Below the pieces are notes generated by a model that worked only from the letters and a program-made list of their open reading frames with translations, was not told the DNA's origin and did no database searches. Shown piece by piece: positions 22,302-34,500 of a stretch of DNA of 64,000 nt. This DNA comes from Diplodia intermedia. Taxonomy: Eukaryota; Ascomycota; Dothideomycetes; Botryosphaeriales; Botryosphaeriaceae. The DNA lies in NCBI GenBank assembly GCA_021495925.1, contig JAKEKT010000102.1:62001-126000 (forward strand), given 5' to 3'. Each line of letters begins with the position of its first letter. Within the stretch, counting starts at the first letter, position 1. Made by a program: the position numbers and the translations under genes.

Positions 22302-24446
22302 ATGGCCGCTGCCGCCGCCCCAGCTCCGCCGCCGGACAAGGACCACTCCCCCGTCCCCGACTACCTCGCCGACGCCGATGCCGTCTTGAAGGACCAGGGC
22401 GTCAAGTGGAGGTACGGCCGTCCCCCGGACTACTCCAAGACGCGCAAGGTCTACGCCGAAAGTAAGTGCCGCCCTGCCTCTCGCAACCCGGGTGGGAGCA
22501 CATGTCATCACCTCCCGGGCCGGAGCACCACTTCCTTGCATCATGAAGACGATCGATCGGCCCATCCTGTGCTCGGCCACGTGGGAGCCTCGTGTTCTTT
22601 GTGCTTTTCGCCTCCTGCACCCTGCACGTTAGGACGGCTGCATTGCATCGCAGCTATTCTCCGCTGCATACGACTCCCTCCACGCGTTGCTCTTCCTCCC
22701 CCTCCATGTCTGCTTACTCTCAGACCCTCCCGCTCCACCTTGGCTCGACCAACTTCGGGCGAGCTTGTGTCACATCACCTTCCCGCCCCTCCTTACTTGC
22801 CGTCAAAGCTTGCATGCATGACAGCCCCTTGTCAAGTGAGTCAGGACTGACCAGCGTAATTAGCCAAGCAGATGAACCACGAAGCCGGGAGCCTCATCCA
22901 GATGGTTGAGAACCTCGTCAAGAACTGGGAGATCGAAGCCTCCTTCAAGCCTCGCATCGAGGACTGGAGGACCGTCGATGCTCCCAACTACACCTTCGCT
23001 ATCAATGGCAACCCACCCCAGAGCGCGGAGCACATGCTCAAGGTTGGCACATACAATGCTATCATCTCGCCCAATGAGTACTACAGCCCGGAGAACTCCG
23101 ACTTTGCCTCCAGCCACAAGACCTTCAAGCGCATGATGCCTACCTTCGCCTGGGAGGTGCTTGAAGTCTACTCCGGCCCTCCTCATGTGGCCTTCCGCTG
23201 GCGCCACTGGGGTACTATGAAGAACGATTACGTCGGTTTCAATGAGTAAGTCCAGCGTGGCTGATTTACGCAAGGCTGCTTGCTAACGCTCCGTAGCAAG
23301 GGCGAAAAGGTCACTGCGAAGGCTCATGGCGGGTCCATCGACATTGAGGGTGTCACCGTTGCCACTGTCGATGACAAGGTCAGACTGCGACGTGTTGAGA
23401 CCTGGTTCGACCCTATGGAGATGTTCCGCCAGATTGCACCGCAAGGCATTGTGAACAAAGAAGCGGTGGCTTGGCGGGTAAGCAGGACCCCGTCACCTGT
23501 CACCAACAGGACAGCGACACCTGAAGCAGCTTTCAAAAAGCCAGATGAGCCTGCCGAAATCACTCGCCCGGCTACCGCCCAGCGTACCGAGAGTGTCGCC
23601 GTCCAACTTCCTCAACCCGACATCGCCGCTCAAACCGAAAGTGCTCCGGCCAAGGACGCTCCGCCCGAGGTTGGCCCCGACACCAAGGATGATGCTGAAG
23701 CTCAATCGCATCAGCAGCAATCTACTTCTGACAAGCTCGCCGATCTCCCGCTTGTTTGCCCCTTTGCGGATGCCAATCGCTTTGCTCAGGCCAATGGCAC
23801 TCTATCTGAAGCTAAGACGGAACACGAGTCTGAGTCTAGCGTGCAGCTTCCTCAGACGAACAACGTCGAGAAGCCCGTCGAAGTTCGGTCAGCGGATTTC
23901 GCCGAGCCGCTCCAAACCGCACAAGCCCAAGAGGTGAACGGACACGTGCAAACTTCAGTTCCTGTGCAGGGATCATCAGAGCCCGCAGAGTCCGGGTCTG
24001 ATCAGTTCCATGAACTGGAGCAGTGGCACGAGGCATCCGACATTCTCATCGGCACTGCGCCTGGCTGCGAGCCGGAGAAATTCCACGATGCCGTGGATAT
24101 CGAGCACGACACCTCGACAGCAAGCTCAGAAGCGGGTAGCTGGACGGCTGTGACACCGCCTGCGTCCGATCCCCCGACGCCACGCAGGAGCACGTACTCG
24201 TCCAGCATCACCAGCGGTTCCGATCAGGGTCAGTCCAGCAACCAAACCTCTCCCACGGAGGCTTTCTTCTCGCATTATCCCGCGGACAAGGTCCACCCGC
24301 ATCCGAAGGACATGGAGAACGCCGTCAGCCCGGAGCCTGGTGAGGGTGTGGCTGCTGCACCCGACAGCGAAGAGGCAAGGCTGACGCACATAGAGATGAG
24401 CAAGATCACTTCGTTTGAGTGCCCATTCCTGATGAACAGGGAGTAA
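22302..24446 (+). CDS. Pathogen-related protein homologue (SnoaL/NTF2-like fold) with long disordered C-terminal extension
   Basis: Three exons (22302-22461, 22864-23245, 23297-24446) give 563 residues. Intron 1 is unusually long (402 bases) and the frame is restored by the TAG acceptor at 22861-22863. Residues 1 to about 243 resemble the plant 'pathogen-related protein' family with an NTF2/SnoaL-like fold: GVKWRYGRPPDYS, MVENLVKNWEIE, VGTYNAIIS, PPHVAFRWRHWG and the end MEMFRQIAPQG. Members are small proteins of unknown biochemical role. The rest, about 320 residues, is rich in Ser, Pro, Glu and Gln and looks disordered. It carries two CPF tripeptides (LVCPFADANRF and FECPFLMNRE at the very end). 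A perfect donor (CGG/GTAAGC at 23475-23483) sits exactly at the domain boundary, so a shorter splice form is possible. Confidence 0.82.
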
Positions 24447-25913
24447 TTAGTGCTTTGGCGATGCGTTCACGGATAATGAGGCGTCAATACCACGGTTGCA
24501 TTGGCTTTTCCTGCTCTATTTTGCTTCGGAGGATTTCTTCCAATTCCTGTTTCTGCTTTCATGGGGCATACGTTTCATGACCAGTCCGTCATGAGAGGTG
24601 TCGCGTTGCTTTCGCTATGATCATATTGTTTGCTGGCGTCAAGACGAAGCGCTGACCGGTCAGTGGCAGGCCCGATGCGCCTGGTGGTGCACGAGGTGAC
24701 GGTGGCTGTTCTCGGACTGAAACAATCGCACAGATATTCCAGTGGCTGCTCTATAGACTCAATCCAAACGCATGTTTCTTCACAGTCAGACGCGTGTGCT
24801 TGCGTGTGTTGCTTACTCTCGGGTAACAGGTCGGTCATTCAAAGCCACGTGTGATGTACGCCACAATGTGTGGATTCCGGGTTACCAGGTTTTCCCGCAT
24901 CAAGCGGCCGTTCTTGTGATGAGGTGGCTGTTTGAACCCGGGTCAACAAAGACGTCCACGTACCTTAACCGCTGCAGCCACCGAGGTCTTGTGTACCGCA
25001 GCTAGGGTGGACGCGGCAAGCGGTCTTGCCGAAGAGTGCTTTGACGCAGATCTGAATGTTGTCTCGCCCGTTCCACGGCACTCCCACTTTGCCTTGCACC
25101 GGACAGTCCTTGCATCTTTTCCCTCTCCCTCGAAGGTGGAGGAGGCTGTGGCAGACCCAGCGTTCATGCAACAGCCCTGGCTAGAGGCCTGGCGGATGCA
25201 AACACCACTGACTGGACGCACGATTGCCTTAGCAAGACACATTCGACTCTGGCTACGCAAGGGACGATATAACACGAGGGCCACGCTCTTATTACCCCAT
25301 CAGCAGGGGGCAAACATGTCTCTGATCCGCATCTACCACGCTGCAATGCATGATGTCCCTCGTCATCCAGCGGTCATCATCTCGCTCTCGGAAAAAATTT
25401 CCTATCCACAATAGCCCGCCGGGGCATACGCTCGCCCACCTACTGCCGTGCTACCAGACCTGGCTGCCTGTCGAACACTTGAACCCATAGCACGAGGGGG
25501 CTCGACTCTGCCGCTGTCAGTGCCGATGCTACCAGGATGTCTGGTCCTGCCTGCCTGCCCAACACTACTTTTGTTTCGTATCTATCTGACACAGACAAAC
25601 AACTCATCGTGCATATGAATAGCCGCAGCCGCATCCGCCACCACGAACACCAACATACTGACCGGTACCAGCTGGCATCCGCGACAGACAGCTCGCAGCA
25701 ACCACGCATTTCAGCCGGCCCACCTCCACAAGGCACGCGTCCTTGCACAAACCTGCCTCCCTTTCTTCCAATGCATCTCCTTTCTAGGTCCGGCCGTTTC
25801 CCCCTTCTCCACAATCGCCTCCCATTCCCACCCTCCATCCTACCCTTTCCCTCCGCTACACAAGCCGCAGAACATCCCCACCCGGCATGCACGTCATTCC
25901 TTCCGCCCTCCAC
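24447..25913. other. Convergent intergenic region
   Basis: This 1.5 kb lies between two genes that end towards each other. The part from 25540 to 25913 is pyrimidine-rich on the plus strand. No gene, RNA or repeat is supported. Confidence 0.4.
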
Positions 25914-26939
25914 CTACCTCTTCACATCCCACAACTCCTCCGCATTGCCCCTAAACAGCCTGTCCACCTTCTTCCCATCCCCGCCGCACCACTCCAAGCA
26001 CTTCTCCACAAACGGCTCCACATCCACCGCCTCGAAGCGCGTGTGCGGCCAGTCGGTCGCGAAGACGCACCTGGCGCCGTCCCGGACGCCCAACAGCTCC
26101 CTCGCCATGGCCCCCAGCCACGGCAGCCGCGCGTCGCGCTCGATGCGATACGCCGCGCTCAGCTTGACCCACGTGCCGCCCGCGCGCAGCAGCCGCACCA
26201 GCGCCGCGAAGCCGGGCAGCGCGTACGGATCCGGCGGGGCCTGATTCGGGGGCGGCGGCGACGGCGGCAGTGTCGGGTGGCCGAAGTGGTCGATGCAGAG
26301 CTTGACGCCGGCGGGCAGGGAGGAGCCGCTGCCATCGCCGTCGCCCACGACGACGCGCTCGAGCAATGGCACGGCGTCGAGCGAGCAGTACACCTGCAGC
26401 ACCCAGCTGTCGCGCAGCGCGGCCGGGATGGCGGCGGCGTGCGCGGCCACGTCGGCGCGCAGCCGGTCCGCGTCGGGCGCGGCGCCGACGGACTTGAGGT
26501 TCAGGCGCACGCCGCGGACGCCGAGGGCGTGCCACTCGTGCATCAGCGCCGCCGGCGGAGTTGAAGTGGCGGCGGTGTCGATGCCGACGACGGCGCGGCC
26601 GTGGCGCGGGCCGAGCTGGCGCAGGGCGGAGAGGAGGCAGCTGTTGTCGGCGCCGTAGATGGAGGGCTGGACGAGGACGAGGTTGCGGATGGTGTAGCCG
26701 CCGTCGGTGAGGGCGAGGGCGGAGGAGAGGGTGTGCAGCGGTGGGGTGTAGGCGGCGGTGGGCGCGAGGGGGTAGCGCGGGTCGGTGACGTGCATGTGCG
26801 AGTCCCAGGAATCGGGGGGGATGCGGGCTGCGACTTTGCGCAGGGGGGTGGTGGTGGTGCCATAGTGGTGTGGTTTGGGAGCGAGGTTTGTGGTGGTGAG
26901 GAGGGAGCGATGATGGGGGCGGAGCATGACGCGAGCCAT
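25914..26939 (-). CDS. TIM-barrel metal-dependent hydrolase (amidohydrolase family 2, LigI-like)
   Basis: One exon encodes 341 residues from the ATG at 26939. The HxH metal motif is at residues 48-50 (WDSHMHVTDP), followed by GVRLNLKS, LCIDHFGHP and the late Asp in FATDWPHTRF. The closing FRGNAEELW segment is typical of this family. Relatives include 2-pyrone-4,6-dicarboxylate lactonase and other lactone or decarboxylation enzymes, so it probably hydrolyses a small lactone or aromatic-derived acid in the cytosol. Residues 1-40 are rich in Arg, Ser, Thr and His and could be a mitochondrial presequence, which is inference. GC content is very high, which creates long shadow frames on the other strands. 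Confidence 0.87.
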   Translation of the reverse strand: MARVMLRPHHRSLLTTTNLAPKPHHYGTTTTPLRKVAARIPPDSWDSHMHVTDPRYPLAPTAAYTPPLHTLSSALALTDGGYTIRNLVLVQPSIYGADNSCLLSALRQLGPRHGRAVVGIDTAATSTPPAALMHEWHALGVRGVRLNLKSVGAAPDADRLRADVAAHAAAIPAALRDSWVLQVYCSLDAVPLLERVVVGDGDGSGSSLPAGVKLCIDHFGHPTLPPSPPPPNQAPPDPYALPGFAALVRLLRAGGTWVKLSAAYRIERDARLPWLGAMARELLGVRDGARCVFATDWPHTRFEAVDVEPFVEKCLEWCGGDGKKVDRLFRGNAEELWDVKR

Positions 26940-29900
26940 GTTGGCAAAGTGCAGGCGCAGTGGATGCTTCTCTGACTTTTGCAATCATGTTTGCCGTGCA
27001 GTCGCATATGTGGTGATGGCAGCACCGACACCGGATGTTGTTGCAATTGTCAGCAGTCGGGTTGATTGCTCGAACGCTCGCCGGGGTTGTCTGGATGCGG
27101 TTAGCCCCACGCGTGTGAGCGGAGGAGGGGCCGGTTTGCGGGGATGGGCCCTGCTTATCCACCCGGTATCGCCGTACAGTCTGTGCCGACATGGAACGTG
27201 GGGAACGGGGTCCTCAGCCTTGAGAATAGCGATGTTGTTGCGCAGCCGACGCGAGAAGGATTCATCGCCCTGTGCTCCACTTTTGGACGCCCCAACCCAT
27301 TGGCATGGCACCGCGCCTTGCAAAGACCAATCTGTCTTCACGGCTCTATCCGCCTGTGTGGCGGGCTGTTTGCATGTGAAAAGGGTGCGGGGTTCTAGAT
27401 GTCCTTTAGAATTCGTACGAGGGCCGGAGCTTTCCTGAGATATGGTATCAATTTGGCCGGCTTGGGTCCCACTATAGCCCAGCCGTATCACGGCACTGGT
27501 TCAGCTTTCCGATACAAGTTAGGGGAGAAAGTAGTCTTGTTAGCAGTAGTAGAACACATGGGCGTCACAGCACGGGACGGAGAATTTGAGCCTCGGAGCT
27601 CCGTCGACGACGTTTCCTCTCTTCCTACGTGGGTAGATGAATCCAACATCCAGACGCAGATGTAAGTCTCACATGCAGACAACCGCGTGCGGATATTTGG
27701 TTCAACTACCTACTTTAGTATGGTCCGTTATCTGTTGAAGTCAGATGCAGGTTGGCTCACTTCTTTTATTACTCGCTGAGCAGCGAGGCTTCACCTTGTC
27801 TCCTTGATCAACCGACTTATCCACCGCCACACACGTAGCTTATAGGTAATTCAAGCTTTCAAGCCTTATTCTCCCCACATAGTCGGTTGAAGCAAATGTC
27901 TGGGCGTAGGCGCGAATTTCAAAACCGTGTACATACGTCCAGATGTCGGATTCCACAACCTACGTAAATTGAAACGTACCAGTGGAGGTTCCATCAAAAG
28001 TGCCGCTGGACATGTCTATGGATCGTGCCGATCAAGGATTTAGATTAGCTTTTGTGATATTTGGTTTTTCCTGGTTTTTCTTTTAGAAGAAAAAAATAAT
28101 AAGGGGAACTTGACAAACTTCGGGAGGCTTCCTTTAAGAGTATAGAACCGCAGCTTGCTGTAAGCCTCGAGACATTTTGTATAAGAGAAAAAGAACAGAG
28201 GTCGTCTATGCTAATATATAGTTCTTAATGTTGGGAATGTACTGTGCTATACCTGTAGATAAACAGCTGACGGTCATCGCAACCTTTTTTTTTCGGGATG
28301 CGTTACTGCTTCATGTCTCAAAGCTGCATGTGCCTTAGCTTTCCAAACACTGTGGAAATGACTCGAGTCAATCACCTTAGACTTTGGGTTTGAGATGAAG
28401 CGCTCTCTGATCGGCAACCTTAAGACGATGTGATTGGGCTATGCAGCCGTGCCGGTATCTGCACTAATGCGATCGAGAGAAAAAGGGGGCCATGGCAACG
28501 ACAAATTTGAGATCGACCACATTCATCGATAAATGTGAGAAAGAGAAGGCGCCGATGTTCATCTTGCATGGATGAGTCTGCGTGATGCGAAGGAAGAAGT
28601 GTACTAGTTACTGGGTAAAGCAAAAGTCAATCAAGAGGCCAGTCTGGAAGCTCCGATGCATGAGGCGCTGTCCCTAACTTAGAAAGCAGGGAGCAAAGGA
28701 AACGTAGCAATCGATAGTGGATGAAGGGAGATGCCTGAGGACCGTTGAAAGGCCTTCCACGTGCAGACTTATCGGTGTAAGAGCAGCGTGTTGTCGATGT
28801 CCAGGCGATGAATAAGGTTGGCCGTTGGGACCTGAGACCTTGAGAATCCGTCAGATGGTGGTGAGCGCTGACGCGGCGCTTGTAGCCGCGGCCAATGGTG
28901 CTCCTGACGCGTGGAGCCGATTCTGCAAGCACGCGACGGTGGTGAGCAGGCGGGAAGCCTCGAAGATTTGCCTTACCGAATGCGGACCGAACCTGCATAT
29001 TTCGCTCACACCCGGTCATGCCCAGCTGTCAGCACCGAGGCCTTCTCAGATCAACGCCGATTACTGGTTGCCGATTTTGCATGAGTGTGGCCGGCACCAC
29101 ATGTAGTACCCGCGGAGTAGCGTGTGGTGTGGCCTGAACATCACTCCCCGTAGAGAAACTCGTCAAGAAGCGTCCGCCTTTCCATGCTCTTGTTTCACCC
29201 ACGTCATCGAGGCTGTCACAAGTGCGCTGCTGTCGTGAGGCTGGCCCAATAGCGATGCCGGCGTGGCCACGACAAAACTCGGGGCATGAGATCCGGGCCC
29301 ACATCGGACACGCCCTGTTATCACAATCCTTTTGGCTGGGGGCCAAGACATTCTGTCTGCTTCACCACTGCGGCCCGGCCTCCCCCACGGCACACGGGCC
29401 AGAAATTTCCAGCATCAGCCTGCTCTTTCGACGCCTCCATCACGGGGCTCGGGGCTGACTCCAGGAGAGCTTCCATTGCGATCCTCCAGCGCGGATGCCT
29501 GCACGCAACAACAGCAGGATCACGATGACCTGCTCCGCATCTAACCGGAGCGCCGTCCCGCCGCCGCCGTCGCCCACTCTTGCACGTCAGCGGAAGCAGC
29601 ACAGTCAGCCCTCAGCGCGAGCAGCGTGGGTTAGGGCGGCGTAGGCTGATGTGGGGTCGTTTTTCCATCGTGACCAGGGACTCGTACCTCCCAGCGTACC
29701 GCGGCCCAGATCACGGGGCTTGACCGGATTTCTTGACCGCTCAGCATCACCGCAATTCTGGAAACCCGACCGGATGGGGCTCCGCGCAGACCGATCTCCA
29801 ACGTGGCTAGTTGGGCCTTAGCAAATTGCGCGTGACTGCTGGCTGGAGTCGTAGCGTCGCCGTCAGCGCAGCAGCTCCAGGCACCCGGCAGCCACTCACT

Positions 29901-31561
29901 GTGACGGTGTGGTGGCAACAAGCGAGCCCCAGCGCTTGCTCGCCGGCCCACGGCCCTCGGGGGTGAAATATCCTCGCCGTACAGCAGGCAGCTAAGCCTG
30001 CTGCCTGCGCGGCTGCGACGCCTGCGCCGCACAGCTCGGAGCTTGTTCGGCTGCCCGGAACCGTGGCAATTAGCCGTCATTACAGATTTGTGCCCTTTCC
30101 GTCGCGAGATACGACGGATTCTGATGGCGCCGCTGCAGGTCATCGCCCATCGTTGTCGCAGCTGTGTGCAGTGCTCCGCCCACCGCACACGCGCCGTGAG
30201 GCCTGCCCACTCTTGCCGCCCGCGCCGCTCCGCCATGCCCTGCGCGGAAGCGAGCTCCGTGCACGGCGTTTCGGTGACGTACCGCCGTGAGGCTGTCGCT
30301 GTCGCGGGCGCAAATGGAGCCACCAGGGCGGCGCTCGAGGGGGTGAGTCAACGCGCGGTGGCTAACAGCAGAGGTGGTGGCCGGCCAGGTGGCGCACTAC
30401 TGTGCGAATCACCATCACCCGGGTTGCGATTGGCTGTGCGAGCTCCAACAACGGCGTGGGCATGCTCACTTGCAGCCTTCCACTTCCCCTCTTCGCTCGC
30501 ACCCTCTGCCCCGAGCTCCTCCCTGTGCGTCTCAGATTGCGCCCGCGGGCTGGCGATGGGTGCGCGACGGAAGCGGTGACGGGCGACGGCAACGCGCTGC
30601 GTTCTTTGTGAAGCGCGGACGCGCTCGCGGCCACCCGTCGCTCAGCCTCGGGCAGGGCCGGCAGGCGGGCGAGGCCTGGTCGCCGCCGGAGCCGGCCAGG
30701 CTGCTGGGCGCGATGACGAGCCGCGGGGGCGTGGAGGCCAAGGGCCCAGGGCCCCAGGACGGAGCGGGCGAGGAGGACGAGGCTATGCGGCGGCCAGACG
30801 CCGACGGCGAGCGCGGCCAAGCGACCAGGCAGGCAGCGCGCTGTTGCACCCGTGTGCGAGCCAAACTCTTCGGGCGGCCAGTTAGTATTTGCCATCGCGG
30901 GCGCTGCTGGGGGGCGTGCGCCGCGCCTGGCCCGTGCGCGCGCTGCTGCGCAGGGCATGGATTCCAACAGTCATACCTCCGCCTTCCCTTCTATCTAAAG
31001 CCCAGCCGCCACTCCCCCTCTGAGTCCCCAACCCATAGCAACCATGGCTGCCGCACGCTGGACCGTCGTCTAAACCAACGTCTTCTGACGCTGAATTAGA
31101 ACCGGCCGCCCTCGACCTTGGCCACCTGTCCGCTTGCTAGTACCCTTTATCCTCCAGTCAGCAGCCTTGTCTCAAACGCGCCGACCAGCTGTCCTGCCTG
31201 GGTTGCCGCCTTCCCTACGAGTCATCTCCACTCTGTTGCCTCCTTTAATAGCCCTTGCCTTTTCCACCACCCAGCTCGGTGCTGTTCCGCTCGCACCCAA
31301 GCAGCTCTCTCCCACCGGCCCTTGCCTCGTTTACTCGATCGCGATCGCCGCCGCCTCGACCCTCGCGCCCAGCCCTAGCGAGCTCGCCTCCGACTGCTCT
31401 CCGCCGACGACACCCATCCTCAGCACCCAGCTGCATCGCGCACACAACTCTCTCCGCTCTCCCGCTCCGCTCGCAAGGCGCACGGCCACTCCGCCCGGCC
31501 TGCGCATGGTGGCTCTCGTCACCATCTAACCCCCATCACCGCCACACTCGAAATAGTCACA
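26940..31561. other. 4.6-kb region without a supported gene, partly AT-rich
   Basis: The left part holds the promoter of the hydrolase that starts at 26939. From about 27660 to 28420 the sequence is clearly AT-richer than its surroundings and includes one MITE-like inverted repeat (27885-27960). From about 30.9 kb the plus strand becomes pyrimidine-rich, probably the beginning of the cyclin promoter or leader. An ORF at 27399-27665 has no recognisable similarity. A very short uORF (ATG at 31506, eight codons) lies near the right end. Confidence 0.4.
27885..27960. repeat. MITE-like inverted repeat, copy A
   Basis: The left arm begins GGTTGAAGCAAATGTCTGG and the right arm is its imperfect reverse complement, ending CCACAACC. 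It shares the core TCCGGACGTA/TCTGGGCGTA with five other places in the window (37686, 38884, 55341, 60733, 63568). Confidence 0.6.
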
Positions 31562-31669
31562 ATGTACCTTAAGCCAAACAACAGCACCCCAGTCATCAGT
31601 CGCTCAGATATCACCTCCGGTTCGGACAACAAGGCTCTCTTCTCCATCGAGGATTCGTCCTGCTGCTAG
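31562..31669 (+). promoter_or_regulatory. Upstream ORF of 35 codons in the cyclin leader
   Basis: The ATG is in a good context (CACAATG) and opens a 35-codon frame of protein-like composition (begins MYLKPNNSTPV, ends EDSSCC) closed by TAG at 31667-31669. From this stop to the cyclin ATG at 32302 there is no ATG on the plus strand, so a scanning ribosome would meet this uORF last before the main start. uORFs control some fungal cyclin and regulator genes. Control of this gene by the uORF is inference. Confidence 0.5.
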
Positions 31670-32301
31670 ATCCCGCACTACTTCGGTCTCCATCAGCTCT
31701 GCGACGGCCCGCGCCCCGTACAGCTGAACTACGCTCGAAGTGCACTGCGACGGTTTAGGAAGACGTCTTGTTCCGGTGATATCTGTAGCTGACGGTGACT
31801 GGAGGACTACCTCTCTCACGGCTGAAGCTCTGGGCGCCAGTTGGCCACTCTACACCGACCACAAGCACCAGCTGCAAAGCTAGACTGTCGACTGCATCAC
31901 GCAAAACCACCCGCATACTCTCTGTTCTGCCCTCCCCGATTACGAAAACGGATTCCACGCTTGCTCCAACACCCTCGCAAGGACTGAAAGCGTAACAACC
32001 AACACACGCTGTCACGAGCTTCTGGCAATCTTCGGGACACAGGAATCTAAATTTCCATTCCAGGAAGGCAGAAGCACCCGAGAACTACCGTCGGCTGTCA
32101 AATCGCACGACGGGCGGGTTTTCGTTGGTTCTTCTCATCGGTAAATCTCGCAGGTCACCCCACGACCACGCAAAAGCATTCGACCTATTAGGTTCTGCCC
32201 AACCAAAAGTAGTCGCCTCAAAAGCGCGTCTGCCTCCCACTCTCTTCGGTTTTCATACTGGATCTCGGTTAGTATACCCAGGCGTTTCTTAATTTTCCAA
32301 C
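31670..32301 (+). promoter_or_regulatory. AUG-free 632-base leader of the cyclin gene
   Basis: No ATG occurs on the plus strand over 632 bases, where about ten would be expected by chance. This supports transcription of the whole stretch as 5' leader of the gene starting at 32302, unless introns remove part of it. Confidence 0.55.
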
Positions 32302-34500
32302 ATGGGTTGCGACTTTCCATTCCCGACCCAGGATGCTACGCATCCTTACGGCTCTGCCGTTTCATCCTCTGCATCCTCTTCTACCTCGTCGGTATTCTCT
32401 CTAGATGCCGCTTCCTCTCAATCCTCTCAGTCCTCTACTTCAAGTTCCGGACACAGAGGTTGGGATTCTGACGACTCATGGGCTCGTTCCCAAGTTGCCG
32501 CTTCCGTCCGTCCCAATGGATGCTCGGTCGCAGCCGAATCGATCGCTCCCAGCGGCGGCATCACTCGCACTCGGATCTCGCAGTGGTGCGAGAGCCAAAC
32601 CTCTCTTCCCTCGCTGAGGTCGATCGATGTTCCGGTCCCTGCAGAGCTGCGCCAGAACCCCCGCAGATGCCCCACAGCTGTCAACTGCCGTGCGCCCCCC
32701 GCCCTTGTTCGCCAGAGCGAGCGTACTGTAAAATTCGTAGACAGCCTTGTCGGTAAGCCCTCCCGCCGCCTCCGAACCTCCCTCGACCGTACGCTAAGGT
32801 GACTCTCCGTTGAAGATTCTGCCACCCAAATGGTTGAGGTCATCTGGCCGCTCTCCGTGCCGACCTGCCCCAATGAGCGGGTTTCCGGCCGCGGAGTTCT
32901 TCCTCTGCGGACTTTTATCCAGGAAACCCTCCGCCGCTCGCGGACGAGCTACTCGACCCTCCAGGTTGCTCTGTACTATTTGATTCTTATCAAGGCACAC
33001 GTGCCCAAGTTGGATTTCACCATGGAGCAGCCCGAGGATCAGTCTGTCCGCGCTTTGCAATGTGGCAGGCGCATGTTCCTTGCCGCATTGATACTGGCAT
33101 CGAAATATCTGCAGGACCGCAACTACTCGGCTCGCGCATGGAGCAAGATCTCTGGCCTCAAGGTCAGCGAAATCAACACCAACGAAATGGCGTTCCTCAA
33201 GGCCGTGAACTGGAAGCTGCATATCACCGACCCGGTTTTCGAACGGTGGCAGGCAGTTGTCCTTCGGGCCGCGCCTTCGTCGCAGCCCCCGCCTTCGCCC
33301 GGTGCTTTCCAGATGCACCTCGGAATGCATGATTGGAAGACCCTCATTCCAATGCTCACCCCCGAGCTCGATACCTTTGATATCGTCCGCAGGAACTCTG
33401 TTCAGATCTGCATTCCGAAGCGTCTGACCCCACCCCCGCCTCCGGCTGCTATCACTCCGGTGCGCGAGTCGTGGCTTCTAGAAAGCACGCCGGTTTCTCG
33501 CCCAAAGGCAAGCGCCTTCTGCCTCGAGCCGATGGTGGATATGACTCCGCCCGCGCCAATGATGTCCCGTCTGGGACCGCTGCCCACGCCGCAAATGACT
33601 CCTCAGTCTACTGTGAGCAACACTCCTGCAGTGAGTGTGGCCGCTATGGGATCGAGGCGCCCATCGATGTGTGCTGCCATGGCCCATCATCAGACTATGA
33701 TGTCTGCTCGTTGCAACCTTGACCAGTGGACACCTACTCCCCGCTTCAACGGCTTGGAAGCCTACCAATTTTCTGGACGCCGACCCTCGCTCGCAGCGTC
33801 GACGACGTCTTCGTCGTCTTCGCCTGACTCGATGGTTTCGGACAACTCGTCTCGCTCATCTCGTGCCTCTTCGATTTCTTCGGTCTCGTCTGCAGCTTGG
33901 GCGCCGAACGCCAAATTGGCGAAATTGGCGACTTGCCGCAATGCGGGCCTGCCCTACCCGGTGCAGCAGAAGGAGAAGGAGAGCTCTGAGGTGATTCCGG
34001 CCATTGTCCCGAGCGAATCTTTGTCGTCGCCCGATTTGGAGAGCTTCCATATCAATGATGCTTCGGAGGCCACTCCGGTTCCTTTCCAGCAGAACGAGAA
34101 CGTGTCGCCTAACACTCGCTCTGATGAGGTGGCCAAGGGTCGCAAGCGATGCAGATCCTCTGTGGATATGTCGCTGCAGCAGAACGTGCGCGATCTCGTC
34201 AACCCCGAGAAGCTCGCAGCCGAGACCCTTCTTAGCTTGGATCCCTCTGTCCTTCAACGCACTCCCGGCATCGTGGCGGATCGCAGCCTTGCTTCTTCAT
34301 TCCTGCTCCACACTCCCGGTCGGCCTACCTCTTCCTCCACCTTCGACTTCAAGGCGCTGCAGTCGCCGTTCGCTGTCGTTCCGGAAGTACGCCGCCCAGT
34401 GCAGAGGGACCTTGGCAGGAAGAGAGCTTGCTGCGCAAGCGAGGTTGCCCAAGTCCTCCAAGCGAGGGCCGGCCCTGGTATGTGGGAGGGTGTCATCTAA
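32302..34500 (+). CDS. Pcl/Clg1-type cyclin (Pho85-type CDK partner)
   Basis: Two exons (32302-32752 and 32816-34500) encode 711 residues. The intron has a GTAAGC donor and a GAAG acceptor, giving ...VDSLV-D-SATQMVEV.... Residues 1-150 are Ser-rich and disordered. The cyclin box spans about residues 178-278 (VLPLRTFIQETLRRS, STLQVALYYLILIKAHVP, FLAALILASKYLQD, SARAWSKISGL, EINTNEMAFLKAVNW), the pattern of Pcl1/Clg1-like cyclins. The remaining 430 residues are Ser/Pro-rich with many SP/TP sites, as in proteins regulated by CDK phosphorylation, and include a basic patch (KGRKRCRSS). It would give substrate choice to a Pho85-like kinase in growth or cell-cycle control. Which Pcl it corresponds to is not clear. 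Confidence 0.87.

Noticed and set aside
25951..27192. Minus-strand frame overlapping the TIM-barrel hydrolase
   Set aside because: Arg/Pro/His-rich shadow in a second frame of a high-GC gene, with no domain.
27399..27665. 88-codon plus-strand frame
   Set aside because: No splice partners, no similarity and no supporting context; left as unassigned.
31134..31529. 131-codon plus-strand frame before the cyclin
   Set aside because: It lies in pyrimidine-rich promoter/leader DNA. The Ser/Pro/Leu-rich translation is what such DNA gives in any frame.
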